Shown here in pieces: positions 30,360 through 38,567 of a DNA stretch of 64,000 nt (positions are counted from its first letter, which is position 1; each line of letters opens with the position of its first letter). The notes beneath the pieces are model-generated. The model searched no databases and was not told the DNA's origin. It saw nothing but the letters and a program-made list of their open reading frames with translations. The DNA is taken from contig PLWV01000006.1 of assembly GCA_003153155.1 (NCBI GenBank), forward strand, positions 62,001-126,000, read 5' to 3'. Origin of the DNA: Gallionella sp. Lineage in GTDB: Bacteria > Pseudomonadota > Gammaproteobacteria > Burkholderiales > Gallionellaceae. The translations under genes and the position numbers were made by a program.

Positions 30360-30803
30360 ATGAAAAACATTCTTGTGTTGCATGGCCCTAATCTGAATCT
30401 GCTTGGCAGTCGCGAGCCGGATGTATATGGCCATGTCACATTGAACGAAATTAACGAGCGTTTAATAACATTAGCTGGCAAAAGCGGCGCGAACTTGTTA
30501 TGCTTCCAAAGCAACGCCGAGGCCGAACTGGTGGAGCGGGTGCAGCAAGCACGCGCTGATGGCTCGCAGTTCATCATTATCAATCCAGCCGCGTTCACCC
30601 ACACCAGCGTGGCGTTGCGCGATGCGCTGGCGGCAGTAGCCATCCCGTTCATTGAAGTGCATCTTTCCAATGTGTTCGCGCGCGAGGCGTTTCGCAAGGA
30701 ATCGTTCTTTTCCGATCTCGCCATTGGCGTGATCAGCGGCTTGGGCGCGGCAGGCTATGAATTCGCGGTGCAATTCGCACTGAACCATAAAAACCAAGCT
30801 TAA
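30360..30803 (+). CDS. aroQ: 3-Dehydroquinate dehydratase, type II
   Basis: Shikimate pathway, dehydroquinate to dehydroshikimate; dodecameric type II enzyme. 147 residues with [19 protein letters not shown] (lid and Tyr), [35 protein letters not shown] and the catalytic-site EVHLSN. The start at 30360 matches the family N-terminus; the frame stays open for 26 further codons upstream but that part has no similarity to the family. accB follows after ten bases; aroQ-accB-accC is a conserved betaproteobacterial order. Confidence 0.96.
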   Translation: MKNILVLHGPNLNLLGSREPDVYGHVTLNEINERLITLAGKSGANLLCFQSNAEAELVERVQQARADGSQFIIINPAAFTHTSVALRDALAAVAIPFIEVHLSNVFAREAFRKESFFSDLAIGVISGLGAAGYEFAVQFALNHKNQA

Positions 30804-30813
30804 GGAGGTCACC

Positions 30814-31263
30814 ATGGATTTACGCAAGCTCAAGACATTGATTGAGTTGGTCGAAAGTTCCGGCATTGCCGAACTGGAAATCAGCGAGGGCGAAGAACGC
30901 GTGCGCATCACCCGCACCGCCGCTTCCACTCAGCAAACATATGCGGCGGCCCCGCAACCCATCATCGCCGCAGCAGCACCGCAAGCCGTCGTTCCGGCAG
31001 CTGAACCCGCCAAACCTGCGATAGCGGAAGGCCACGTGGTGAAGTCGCCGATGGTCGGCACGTTCTACCGCTCTGCCTCACCGGGCTCCAAGGCATTCGT
31101 GGATGTGGGTCAAACCGTAAACAGCGGCGAGACCTTGTGCATCATCGAGGCAATGAAGTTGCTTAACGAAATCGAGGCCGATCAGAGCGGGGTCATCAAA
31201 GCCATCCTGGTGGAGAATGGCCAACCTGTTGAGTTTGGCCAACCGCTGTTCGTGATCGGTTAA
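30814..31263 (+). CDS. accB: Biotin carboxyl carrier protein of acetyl-CoA carboxylase
   Basis: Carries biotin between the biotin carboxylase (AccC) and carboxyltransferase in fatty-acid synthesis. 149 residues: N-terminal helix ([24 protein letters not shown]), an Ala/Pro-rich flexible linker, and the biotinyl domain with [19 protein letters not shown] and the biotinylation site EAMKLLNEI (Lys in EAMK). AAGGAGGT precedes the ATG at ideal spacing. accC follows, with a duplicated start region in between (31311-31439). Confidence 0.97.
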   Translation: MDLRKLKTLIELVESSGIAELEISEGEERVRITRTAASTQQTYAAAPQPIIAAAAPQAVVPAAEPAKPAIAEGHVVKSPMVGTFYRSASPGSKAFVDVGQTVNSGETLCIIEAMKLLNEIEADQSGVIKAILVENGQPVEFGQPLFVIG

Positions 31264-31310
31264 TCGTTAGCGCGCGATTTCGTGCAATGCCCAAGTTCGG
31301 AGCCAACACC

Positions 31311-31439
31311 ATGTTTGAAAAAATCCTGATTGCCAATCGCGGTGACCAGCTGCCGAAAGGCAGCGCAGCGGCGCAGCCAAATCGCACCGTGGTTGAAAGC
31401 CACAAACGCTGTTTCACTGCGGAGACGTCACATGTTTGA
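31311..31439 (+). pseudogene. Duplicated accC start: 42-codon leader reading frame
   Basis: An ATG at 31311 with GGAG eight bases upstream opens [20 protein letters not shown] and continues to a TGA at 31437-31439. The first eleven codons encode exactly the AccC N-terminus [11 protein letters not shown], but with four synonymous differences from accC proper (starts 31432). The frame then leaves AccC sequence. Its TGA overlaps the true accC start (ATGTTTGA), so the two are arranged for translational coupling. A GCTGCC-GAAA-GGCAGC hairpin lies at 31349-31364. It may be a relic of an insertion at the accC start or a functional leader; the sequence cannot decide. Confidence 0.65.
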
Positions 31440-32787
31440 GAAAATTCTGATCGCAAATCGCGGTGAAATAGCGTTGCGTATTCAGCGCGCTTGCCGCGAG
31501 ATGGGCATAAAAACCGTCGTGGTGCATTCTGAGGCGGATGCCGATGCCAAGTATGTGAAGCTGGCCGATGAGTCGGTTTGTATCGGCCCAGCCTCTTCTA
31601 CCCAAAGTTATCTGAACATCCCTGCCATCATCAGTGCGGCGGAGGTAACGGATGCGCAAGCCATTCATCCGGGCTATGGCTTTCTTTCAGAAAACGCCGA
31701 TTTTTCCGAGCGTGTCGAAAAATGCGGTTTCGTGTTCATCGGCCCGCGCGCCGAGACTATCCGTTTAATGGGCGACAAGGTGAGCGCCAAGATCGCCATG
31801 AAGAAAGCCGGGGTGCCTTGCGTGCCCGGAGTGGAAGGCGCGTTGCCGGATACTCCTGCAGAGATCATCAAGATTGCGCGCAGCATCGGCTACCCGGTCA
31901 TCATCAAGGCCTCCGGTGGCGGCGGCGGACGTGGCATGCGCGTGGTGCATACCGAAGCGGCTCTGCTTAATGCCGTCACCATGACACGTGCTGAGGCACA
32001 GGCAGCCTTCAACAATCCCATGGTGTACATGGAAAAGTTTTTGGAGAACCCACGCCACATTGAGATTCAGGTGCTGGCCGACCAGCATGGCAACGCGGTG
32101 TATTTGGGCGAGCGGGATTGCTCAATGCAACGCCGCCACCAAAAGATTCTGGAAGAAGCCCCTGCCCCGTTGCTCGATGCAAAAATGCGCAACAAGGTCG
32201 GCGAACGCTGCGCTGAGGCCTGCCGCAAGATCGGCTATCGCGGTGCCGGCACGTTTGAATTCCTGTATGAGAGCGGCGAATTCTTCTTCATCGAAATGAA
32301 CACCCGCGTGCAGGTGGAACATCCGGTGACAGAAATGATTACCGGCATCGACATCGTACAGCAACAAATACGCATCGCCGCGGGGGAGAAGCTGCCATTC
32401 AAGCAACGCGACATCCAGTTCCGCGGCCATGCCATCGAATGCCGGATTAACGCCGAGCATCCTTACAAATTCACACCGTCTCCCGGACGCATCACCACTT
32501 GGCATCCACCCGGCGGGCCCGGCATTCGCGTGGATTCGCACGTGTATGCCAATTATTTTGTGCCGCCATATTATGACTCGATGATCGGCAAGATCATTGC
32601 CTACGGCGACACCCGCGAGCAAGCCATGGCGCGGATGCGCACCGCACTGTCAGAAATGGCAGTGGAAGGCATCGAGACCAACATCGCACTGCATCGCGAG
32701 TTGCTGCAGGACGCCGCTTTCATGCGCGGAGGCACCAACATTCACTACCTGGAAGAACGTCTCGCTGAGCGCACCAAAGGCAAATAA
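31432..32787 (+). CDS. accC: Biotin carboxylase subunit of acetyl-CoA carboxylase
   Basis: ATP-dependent carboxylation of biotin on AccB, the first step of fatty-acid synthesis. 451-residue ATP-grasp protein: [23 protein letters not shown] start, [16 protein letters not shown], glycine-rich loop [11 protein letters not shown], and the catalytic [14 protein letters not shown]. The start at 31432 is chosen for the family N-terminus and the upstream GGAG; longer in-frame starts run through the duplicated leader. The TAA stop ends exactly at the first base of a palindromic element. Confidence 0.97.
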   Translation: MFEKILIANRGEIALRIQRACREMGIKTVVVHSEADADAKYVKLADESVCIGPASSTQSYLNIPAIISAAEVTDAQAIHPGYGFLSENADFSERVEKCGFVFIGPRAETIRLMGDKVSAKIAMKKAGVPCVPGVEGALPDTPAEIIKIARSIGYPVIIKASGGGGGRGMRVVHTEAALLNAVTMTRAEAQAAFNNPMVYMEKFLENPRHIEIQVLADQHGNAVYLGERDCSMQRRHQKILEEAPAPLLDAKMRNKVGERCAEACRKIGYRGAGTFEFLYESGEFFFIEMNTRVQVEHPVTEMITGIDIVQQQIRIAAGEKLPFKQRDIQFRGHAIECRINAEHPYKFTPSPGRITTWHPPGGPGIRVDSHVYANYFVPPYYDSMIGKIIAYGDTREQAMARMRTALSEMAVEGIETNIALHRELLQDAAFMRGGTNIHYLEERLAERTKGK

Positions 32788-32911
32788 TTCCAATTCCATT
32801 TCATCGATGAAAATGCGTTGGCTTCCTCGCTCCCTCCTAGTCGTGCCAATTGCACTGCCAGCGTCGTTCGCTCGTCGCCGCCTTGTTTGACCTTCGAAAT
32901 GGAATTGGAAT
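32787..32911. repeat. MITE-like element with perfect 16-bp terminal inverted repeats
   Basis: ATTCCAATTCCATTTC (32787-32802) is exactly complementary to GAAATGGAATTGGAAT (32896-32911). 125 bases, no coding capacity. It fills nearly the whole accC-prmA gap: its first base is the last base of the accC TAA and it ends two bases before the prmA ATG. The internal GCTCCCTCCTAGTCGTGCC is similar in character to GCTCGCTCCCTCGTCTATCG inside the 27884-28116 element. Confidence 0.85.
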
Positions 32912-32913
32912 AA

Positions 32914-33945
32914 ATGCCGTGGCTGTCTCTCATTGTTGATAGCGATGCCGAGCACGCCGAGGCACTGAGCGAAGCTTTGCTCAAACTCGGCGCGCTGTCG
33001 GTGGACTTGCTGGATGCCGATGCCGACACGCCGGATGAGCAGGCGATTTTCGGTGAGCCCGGTGAGCCCCCGCCCGGCGTGTGGCAACACAATCGCATCA
33101 GCGCACTGTTCGACATCGAAAAAGAGGTCAGCGCAATTTTGCGCAATGCGTCCGCCATCATCGGCCTCAAACAAACCCCCCAACATCGCATCGAAACCCT
33201 GGCCGACAACGACTGGGTGCGTCTCACTCAATCCCAGTTCGAACCGATCCCGATTTCACCGCGGCTGTGGATCGTGCCGACCTGGCATACACCCAGTGAC
33301 CCGAATGCCATCAATATCGTGCTCGATCCCGGCTTGGCGTTCGGCACCGGCAGCCATCCCACCACGCGCCTGTGTTTGCGTTGGCTGGATATTAATCTGC
33401 AAGGCGGCGAAAGAGTGCTGGATTATGGCTGTGGTTCGGGCATCCTTGCCATTGCCGCGCTCAAGCTCGGGGCTGCCCATGCCGTCGGCGTTGATGTAGA
33501 CTTGCAGGCCGTGATTGCCAGTCGCGACAATGCCACCGCCAACCAGGTCAAGAACGTGCGGTTTTATTTGCCCGACGATGCACCAAAGACAGGCAATTCT
33601 CTAAGCTCTTACGAGCTTGAGAAATTGACACCACCACAGTCCAGTTCCGAAGAACTTTTGATGGAACCACTAGCCATTCGACTAGGCTGCCAAAAAGCGC
33701 CAGCCAAGTCGCTGGTTATGGCCGGGCACCCGTATGATCTGGTCGTAGCGAACATCCTGACCAACCCGTTGCGTATACTTGCACCCCTGTTGGCGAAAGC
33801 GACGCGGTCAGGCGGACAGATCGTGCTGTCCGGCATACTTGAGGAACAGGCGCAAGACATGATGAATATCTATCAACCATGGTTCGACCTGAACGCCCCG
33901 ATTTTCGAGGACGGCTGGTCGTGCCTGTCAGGACGCAAGCGTTAA
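32914..33945 (+). CDS. prmA: Ribosomal protein L11 methyltransferase, with in-frame repeat insertion
   Basis: SAM-dependent methyltransferase for ribosomal protein L11. N-terminal substrate-binding region (residues 1-~95), then the catalytic domain with DPGLAFGTGSHPTTRLCLRW, VLDYGCGSGILAIAALKLGA, and VVANILTNPLRILAPLLA. At 343 residues it is about 45 longer than usual. The extra residues, ~225-273, sit between YLPDDAP and YDLVVANI, which are adjacent in ordinary PrmA proteins; they are encoded by repeat DNA. The insertion is in a loop just before the substrate-binding N-I-L motif strand, so activity is plausible but could be affected. The start is two bases after a MITE-like element and has no native Shine-Dalgarno sequence other than the element's GGAATTGGAAT end. 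Confidence 0.93.
   Translation: MPWLSLIVDSDAEHAEALSEALLKLGALSVDLLDADADTPDEQAIFGEPGEPPPGVWQHNRISALFDIEKEVSAILRNASAIIGLKQTPQHRIETLADNDWVRLTQSQFEPIPISPRLWIVPTWHTPSDPNAINIVLDPGLAFGTGSHPTTRLCLRWLDINLQGGERVLDYGCGSGILAIAALKLGAAHAVGVDVDLQAVIASRDNATANQVKNVRFYLPDDAPKTGNSLSSYELEKLTPPQSSSEELLMEPLAIRLGCQKAPAKSLVMAGHPYDLVVANILTNPLRILAPLLAKATRSGGQIVLSGILEEQAQDMMNIYQPWFDLNAPIFEDGWSCLSGRKR
33586..33731 (+). repeat. Repeat insertion in prmA (core-repeat copy 4)
   Basis: The insertion has two parts: an imperfect palindrome TTCTCTAAGCTC / GAGCTTGAGAA near 33598-33624, and core copy 4 at 33660-33722 (GATGGAACCACTAGCC, ATTCGACTAGGCTG, AAGTCGCTGGTTATGG) in the same orientation as the gene. The core is translated here as MEPLAIRLGCQKAPAKSLVM, a different frame from the uvrD copy. 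The frame stays open across it. Confidence 0.87.
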
Positions 33946-33946
33946 G

Positions 33947-34711
33947 ATGCACGGAACGACAGTCTGCCCGCACTGCGACACCCGCTTCAAAATCACCAAA
34001 GCGCAGTTGGAAGCGCATCACGGCATGGTGCGCTGCGGGCATTGTATGCAAGCCTTCGATACCCGCCCCAACTTCGCCCCCGATCAACTCGACCTGGAAC
34101 TCGAGTTGCCGATACTGGATAAACCCGTCGCGTCGCGCGATTCCAAAGTGGCTGTTCTGCAACCCATGACACTGGCCGAGCAAGTCGCCATCGTGCAAGA
34201 CGTTGACGACAGCGAATTCCAACCCAAACGCCGCTCCTGGCCCTGGGTGATTGCAGCACTTCTGTTACTGCTGATGCTGCTCGCGCAAGCCGCCTACTTT
34301 TTCCGTGTCGACCTCGCCGCGCGGCTGCCCGGCTTGAAACCGGCACTTATCGGCTATTGCCGGATACTGAAATGCAGCGTGCCGCTGCCGCAACATACCG
34401 ACCTGATAGGCATTGAATCATCAGAACTCGAAGCCGACCCCGCGAACGAAAACCAGATCATCCTGAATGCCCTGTTGCGCAACCGCGCTCCTTACGCGCA
34501 AGCCTTTCCCAATCTGGAACTCACGCTCAACGACAATCAGGACAAACCTCTCGCACGTCGCATGTTCATACCGGCAGATTATTTGCCGCAGGCAGAAAAC
34601 GAAGCAGCCGGCCTGTTACCCAACCACGAACTTGGCATCAAGCTGCATCTCAATACCACCGACCTCAAACCATCCGGGTATCGCTTGGTGCTGCTTTATT
34701 TGAACAGCTAA
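33947..34711 (+). CDS. Zinc-ribbon and DUF3426 membrane protein
   Basis: 254 residues. An N-terminal MJ0042-type zinc ribbon (CPHCDTRF...VRCGHCMQAF, two CXXC pairs), a charged linker, one transmembrane helix (PWVIAALLLLLMLLAQAAYFF, around residues 97-117, broken here only for description) and a DUF3426 domain to the C-terminus. The gene starts one base after the prmA stop; prmA followed by this protein is a conserved betaproteobacterial pair. Function is unknown; topology suggests a cytoplasmic zinc ribbon and a periplasmic beta-rich domain. Confidence 0.9.
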   Translation: MHGTTVCPHCDTRFKITKAQLEAHHGMVRCGHCMQAFDTRPNFAPDQLDLELELPILDKPVASRDSKVAVLQPMTLAEQVAIVQDVDDSEFQPKRRSWPWVIAALLLLLMLLAQAAYFFRVDLAARLPGLKPALIGYCRILKCSVPLPQHTDLIGIESSELEADPANENQIILNALLRNRAPYAQAFPNLELTLNDNQDKPLARRMFIPADYLPQAENEAAGLLPNHELGIKLHLNTTDLKPSGYRLVLLYLNS

Positions 34712-34759
34712 TCACATAGCTGTTTGTTAGACTGCTTTGCCAATACTCCGGTGGTTTTT

Positions 34760-35171
34760 ATGACCTCCATGGTTCAGCACAATGAAGTTGCGCACTATAA
34801 GGAAATCGCTGCCATGGATTTCATAGCCAAACTTTTGAATCCAATGACTCTAGTGAATACGCTGCAGGATATCTGGGAGCACTGTCGTGCATGATCCGGG
34901 AGAGTTGCAGGCAAAGCTAAAAACCTTGAGCGATACCTACGCCGCGCAATTGCCTGAAAAACTCAAACAACTCGAGCAGGCGTTGAGTCAGTTGCCTCAT
35001 ACAGCGTGGGATGAGCAGGGCTTCCAAAACCCGCTGGCCCCATACCGTGTCATGATCGTTGATGATTTGGTAGCCCTCACCGCCTATCACGCCGCAGTGC
35101 TGGAACAAGCCGGGCATAATCAAGTGATGCTGGCGGATGATCCATCTGCCAGTGGTAGTAAGGATAAATGA
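34760..35171 (+). pseudogene. Remnant of a receiver-Hpt-receiver signalling protein
   Basis: Two overlapping short frames look like pieces of one larger protein. Frame 1 (34760-34894, 44 codons) ends like a CheY-type receiver: EIAAMDFIAKLLNPMTLVNTLQDIWE, where the conserved Lys-Pro of receivers appears as KLL. Frame 2 (34887-35171, GTG start, 94 residues) begins like an Hpt four-helix bundle (LKTLSDTYAAQLPEKLKQLEQAL) but breaks off at WDEQGFQNPL before the phospho-His and runs into a second receiver start (YRVMIVDDLVALTAYHAAVLEQAG), which stops about 25 residues later. Neither piece can be a working domain. An internal deletion in a REC-Hpt-REC (possibly GGDEF-ending) gene is the simplest history. 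Confidence 0.65.
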
Positions 35172-35205
35172 AGCAACAGGATTAGCAAACAACGCTAATG
35201 TTTGT

Positions 35206-35234
35206 TTGTCAGCGCAGGTACTTTCCGGTATATT
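35206..35234 (+). promoter_or_regulatory. Sigma-70 promoter of the gcv operon
   Basis: TTGTCA (35206-35211) and TATATT (35229-35234) are separated by exactly 17 bases, a near-consensus arrangement. Transcription would begin around 35241, about 16 bases before the first glycine aptamer, which is where a riboswitch leader should start. Confidence 0.7.
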
Positions 35235-35256
35235 TCGCCCCGCCGATCAGACCAAT

Positions 35257-35454
35257 GGGAGAGCGTGTCAGCCAGTATCTTTGCAAAGATCCAGTATCCT
35301 TGCAAAGACTGAGACACCGCCGAAGGCGCAACACCCGCAACCGCTCAGGCTCAAGAACTATTGGCGCAGGCAAATCTGGAGAGAGTTGGATCAACCAACC
35401 ACCGAAGGGGCACGCAACGCGAGTTGTAATCTCTCAGGTATCAAGGACAGATGG
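35257..35454 (+). ncRNA. Tandem glycine riboswitch
   Basis: Two consecutive aptamers with the conserved glycine-riboswitch sequences. Aptamer 1 begins GGGAGAGCG (35257), contains ACCGCCGAAGGCGCAA and ends with CTCAGGCTCAAGAAC. Aptamer 2 begins GGAGAGAGTT (35378), contains CACCGAAGGGGCA and ends CTCTCAGGTATCAAGGACAGATGGGC. Paired aptamers sense glycine and usually turn on glycine-cleavage genes when glycine is plentiful. An intrinsic terminator follows directly, overlapping the last bases of aptamer 2, so control is probably by transcription termination. It lies between a good promoter and gcvT. Confidence 0.93.
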
Positions 35455-35485
35455 GCGCAGCACGAAGTCGTGCTGCGCCCTTTTT
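35453..35485 (+). terminator. Riboswitch-controlled intrinsic terminator
   Basis: A 12-bp perfect stem GGGCGCAGCACG / CGTGCTGCGCCC with AAGT loop, followed by TTTTT. The left arm shares its first bases with the 3' end of the second glycine aptamer (GATGGGC), the expected geometry for mutually exclusive folding with the ligand-bound aptamer. Confidence 0.88.
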
Positions 35486-35535
35486 CATTTTAGTTACGAC
35501 TAACCTAAAGGTAAGTCTTCACTGAAGTGATTTAA

Positions 35536-35566
35536 GCGGGCATTTCGCCGATAGGCGAAAGCTCGC
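35536..35566 (+). promoter_or_regulatory. Second hairpin in the gcvT leader
   Basis: TTTCGCC-GATA-GGCGAAA forms a perfect inner stem, extended by GCGGGC / GCTCGC with one wobble pair. It lies between the terminator and gcvT, 25 bases before the start codon, with no T-run. It may stabilise the read-through mRNA or influence gcvT translation. Role unproven. Confidence 0.5.
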
Positions 35567-35590
35567 AAACTTTGTTTTCAGAAAGCACCT

Positions 35591-36673
35591 ATGTCATTAA
35601 AACGTACCCCACTAAATGCAGCACACCGCGCCATGGACGCAAAGATGGTCGATTTCGGCGGCTGGGACATGCCAGTGAACTACGGTTCTCAAATCGACGA
35701 ACACTATCAGGTGCGCAACGATTGCGGCATGTTCGACGTGTCGCACATGCGCGTGGTGGACATCAAGGGTAACGGCGCGCGCAGTTTTTTGCGCTTCCTG
35801 CTGGCAAACAATGTGGACAAGCTCACGCTGCCCGGCAAGGCCCTATACTCCTGCATGCTGCTGGAAAATGGCGGAGTGATCGATGATCTGATCGTATATT
35901 TCATGAACGAGGGCTGGTTCCGCATCGTGGTGAACGCGGGCACGGCGGACAAGGATATCGCCTGGATGAAGCAGCAAGCCACGCAGCACGCACCACAGCT
36001 AAATATCGCCGACCATCCGGAGTTGGCAATGATCGCGGTGCAAGGCCCGAATGCGCGCGCGAAAGTATGGGACGCGTTACCCGGCAGTCAAGAATTGACC
36101 AAGCGCCTTGTGCCTTTTAGCGCTGTTGAGATGGGCGCGATGTTCATCGCGCGTACCGGCTACACCGGCGAAGACGGTTTTGAGGTAATGATCCCCGCCA
36201 AAGCCGCGCCATATTTTTGGGCAACGCTGGCAGGAAAGGGGGTGAGGCCGATCGGCCTCGGTGCCCGCGACACGTTGCGCCTCGAAGCTGGGATGAATCT
36301 GTATGGTCAGGACATGGACGAAACCATCAATCCGCTGGAAGCCGGTCTGACATGGACGGTGGACTTGAAGAGCGAACGTGACTTCATCGGCAAGGCGGCC
36401 CTGCTTGCTAACCCGCCCACGCGCAAGCTGGTCGGCTTGGTGCTGCTGGACCGCGGCGTGTTGCGCGGTCATCAGCAAGTACACACCGCGCAAGGCATGG
36501 GCGAAATCACCAGCGGCAGCTTTTCGCCGACACTGAATCAATCCATCGCGCTGGCACGTGTGCCCAAAGAAGTGCAGATCGGCGACCAGGTGCAAGTGTC
36601 GATTCGCGATAAAATGCTTGCGGCAAAAGTGGTGAAGTATCCCTTCGCGCGCAACGGCAGGGGTTTAATTTAA
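35591..36673 (+). CDS. gcvT: Glycine cleavage system T protein (aminomethyltransferase)
   Basis: Transfers the methylene carbon from the lipoyl arm of GcvH to tetrahydrofolate and releases ammonia. 360 residues: [35 protein letters not shown] (described from residue 8 on), [36 protein letters not shown] and the C-terminal barrel [16 protein letters not shown]. First gene of the riboswitch-controlled operon gcvT-gcvH-gcvPA-gcvPB-dgkA. The Shine-Dalgarno sequence is weak (AGAAAG). Confidence 0.97.
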   Translation: MSLKRTPLNAAHRAMDAKMVDFGGWDMPVNYGSQIDEHYQVRNDCGMFDVSHMRVVDIKGNGARSFLRFLLANNVDKLTLPGKALYSCMLLENGGVIDDLIVYFMNEGWFRIVVNAGTADKDIAWMKQQATQHAPQLNIADHPELAMIAVQGPNARAKVWDALPGSQELTKRLVPFSAVEMGAMFIARTGYTGEDGFEVMIPAKAAPYFWATLAGKGVRPIGLGARDTLRLEAGMNLYGQDMDETINPLEAGLTWTVDLKSERDFIGKAALLANPPTRKLVGLVLLDRGVLRGHQQVHTAQGMGEITSGSFSPTLNQSIALARVPKEVQIGDQVQVSIRDKMLAAKVVKYPFARNGRGLI

Positions 36674-36699
36674 TTTTCTATTCTTGAGGACATCAGACC

Positions 36700-37101
36700 A
36701 TGAGCAACCCAGCAAACTTGCCAAATAATTTGAAGTACACCGCATCCCACGAATGGGTCAAAACCGAAGCCGATGGAACCATCAGCATCGGCATCACCCA
36801 GCACGCACAGGAATTGCTGGGCGATATGGTGTTCGTGGAAAGCCCCATGGTTGGCCGCAAGCTCAAGGCCAAGGAAGAATGCGCGGTAGTGGAATCGGTG
36901 AAAGCCGCAGCAGATATCTACGCGCCGGTAAACGGTGCAGTGGTGGCGGTAAACAGCGAGCTGGACAGCACACCGGAAGCCATCAACGCAGATCCTTACG
37001 CCGCGTGGATGTTCAAGATGAAACCGGACAATGCAGCGGACGTGGCTGCGCTGATGGATGCCAAGGCGTACCAGGCTGTAGTGGATAGCGAAGCACACTA
37101 G
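36700..37101 (+). CDS. gcvH: Glycine cleavage system H protein
   Basis: Lipoyl carrier that shuttles the aminomethyl group between the P, T and L proteins. 133 residues, with [36 protein letters not shown] and the lipoylation site [10 protein letters not shown] (Lys around residue 68). Ends [12 protein letters not shown], normal for the family. A TGAGGA-type site precedes the ATG. It is separated from gcvPA by a 102-base gap containing a palindromic repeat. Confidence 0.97.
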   Translation: MSNPANLPNNLKYTASHEWVKTEADGTISIGITQHAQELLGDMVFVESPMVGRKLKAKEECAVVESVKAAADIYAPVNGAVVAVNSELDSTPEAINADPYAAWMFKMKPDNAADVAALMDAKAYQAVVDSEAH

Positions 37102-37105
37102 AAAA

Positions 37106-37181
37106 CAGTCGTTAGTTTGTAGTCGTTAGTTACTAGTTGGCATTGTCCGCTACGCGGGTTTAACTAACGACTAATGACTGA
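37106..37181. repeat. Palindromic stem-loop repeat inside the gcv operon (copy 1 of 2)
   Basis: AGTCGTTAGTT (37121-37131) pairs exactly with AACTAACGACT (37162-37172); a second AGTCGTTAGTT-like unit lies at 37107-37117. The loop reads TAGTTGGCATTGTCCGC then GCGGGTTTAACTA. The same loop, slightly changed, is in the repeat at 40609-40684, so these are two copies of one family. It lies between gcvH and gcvPA and could act as an mRNA stability or processing element. Confidence 0.8.
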
Positions 37182-37203
37182 CGTCTAACAATTCGGAGCA
37201 TTT

Positions 37204-38556
37204 ATGCCTTTCATCCCCCACACCGAACCCGACATCGCGGCGATGCTCGCCAGCATAGGCGCGCCTAGCATAGACGCGCTGTTCGACGAAATCCCCGCCG
37301 CACTCAGAACCGGCAAGCTGAACGCCGTGCCCGAGGGCATGAACGAAATGCAGGTCACGCGCCTGATGCAAGAGCGTGCCGCACAAGATGTAGCGATGCT
37401 CAACTTCATCGGCGCGGGCGCTTACGAGCACCATATTCCCGCAGCGGTTTGGCAGATCGCCACGCGCGGAGAATTTTATTCTGCCTACACGCCCTATCAG
37501 GCCGAAGCCAGCCAGGGCACGCTGCAATTACTTTATGAGTATCAGACCATGATCGCCTCGCTGACCGGCATGGACGTGTCCAACGCCAGCATGTATGACG
37601 GCGCGTCCGGACTGGCCGAGGCAATCTTGATGGCGGTGCGTGCGCACAAAAGTTCGCGCCGCGTGTTATTGCCGACCACCGTCAGCCCGCTGTATCGCAG
37701 CGTGGTGCACTGCATCGTCAAACTGCAAAACATTGAGCTGGTGGAAATCCCGTTTGATACGGCGGCTGGCACAATAGACCTCAAGGCACTGGAGCAGCAC
37801 ACGGGCAGCGACATCGCCGCACTGGTGATCCCGCAGCCGAATTTCTTCGGCGCGCTGGAAGATGTGGACGCACTCACAGCCTGGGCACACGCGCAAGGCG
37901 CGCTGGCGATTGCGTTGGTCAATCCGCTGACGCTGGCTGTACTCAAAGCCCCCGGCAACTGGGCTGGCAAGGGTGCGGACATTGCGGTGGGTGACGGTCA
38001 GCCGCTCGGTTCGCCTCTGTCCAGCGGCGGCCCGTATTTCGGCCTCATGTGCTGCAAGCAGGCACTGGTGCGCCAGATGCCCGGGCGCATCATCGGCCGC
38101 ACCGTGGATATGGATGGCAAGCAAGGCTTCACGCTGACGCTGCAAGCGCGCGAACAACACATCCGCCGCGCCAAGGCGACTTCCAACATTTGCAGCAATC
38201 AGGGTTTGATGGTGACCGCAGCGACCATCCACATGGCGTTGCTCGGCGTGGATGGGTTGCGTCGTGTCGCGATAGCATCGCATGCCAACACGCAAAGCCT
38301 GGCCAAACTCACAAGCGGCCTGTCGGGTGTGAAGCCATTATTCAGCGCAGCGAATTTCCACGAGGTCGTGTTGCAACTGCCCAAGCCCTCCGTTGCGGTG
38401 TTGGCCAGCATGGCTGAACAAGGCGTATTAGGCGGTTTCGACTTGCAGCCGCACTACCCGCAGTTGGGCAACGCGATTCTGGTGTGCGCCACCGAAACCA
38501 AAACCAATGAAGATTTGCAACGCTACGTGGACGCACTGCGCCACGCACTAAGTTAA
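37204..38556 (+). CDS. gcvPA: Glycine dehydrogenase (decarboxylating) subunit 1
   Basis: N-terminal half of the P protein, which decarboxylates glycine and loads the aminomethyl group onto GcvH. In this organism the P protein is split into two subunits instead of the single ~950-residue chain of enterics. 450 residues: [57 protein letters not shown] (described from residue ~65) and [13 protein letters not shown] [16 protein letters not shown]. Its own GGAG site precedes the ATG. gcvPB follows eleven bases later. Confidence 0.96.
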   Translation: MPFIPHTEPDIAAMLASIGAPSIDALFDEIPAALRTGKLNAVPEGMNEMQVTRLMQERAAQDVAMLNFIGAGAYEHHIPAAVWQIATRGEFYSAYTPYQAEASQGTLQLLYEYQTMIASLTGMDVSNASMYDGASGLAEAILMAVRAHKSSRRVLLPTTVSPLYRSVVHCIVKLQNIELVEIPFDTAAGTIDLKALEQHTGSDIAALVIPQPNFFGALEDVDALTAWAHAQGALAIALVNPLTLAVLKAPGNWAGKGADIAVGDGQPLGSPLSSGGPYFGLMCCKQALVRQMPGRIIGRTVDMDGKQGFTLTLQAREQHIRRAKATSNICSNQGLMVTAATIHMALLGVDGLRRVAIASHANTQSLAKLTSGLSGVKPLFSAANFHEVVLQLPKPSVAVLASMAEQGVLGGFDLQPHYPQLGNAILVCATETKTNEDLQRYVDALRHALS

Positions 38557-38567
38557 GCGAGACTAAC

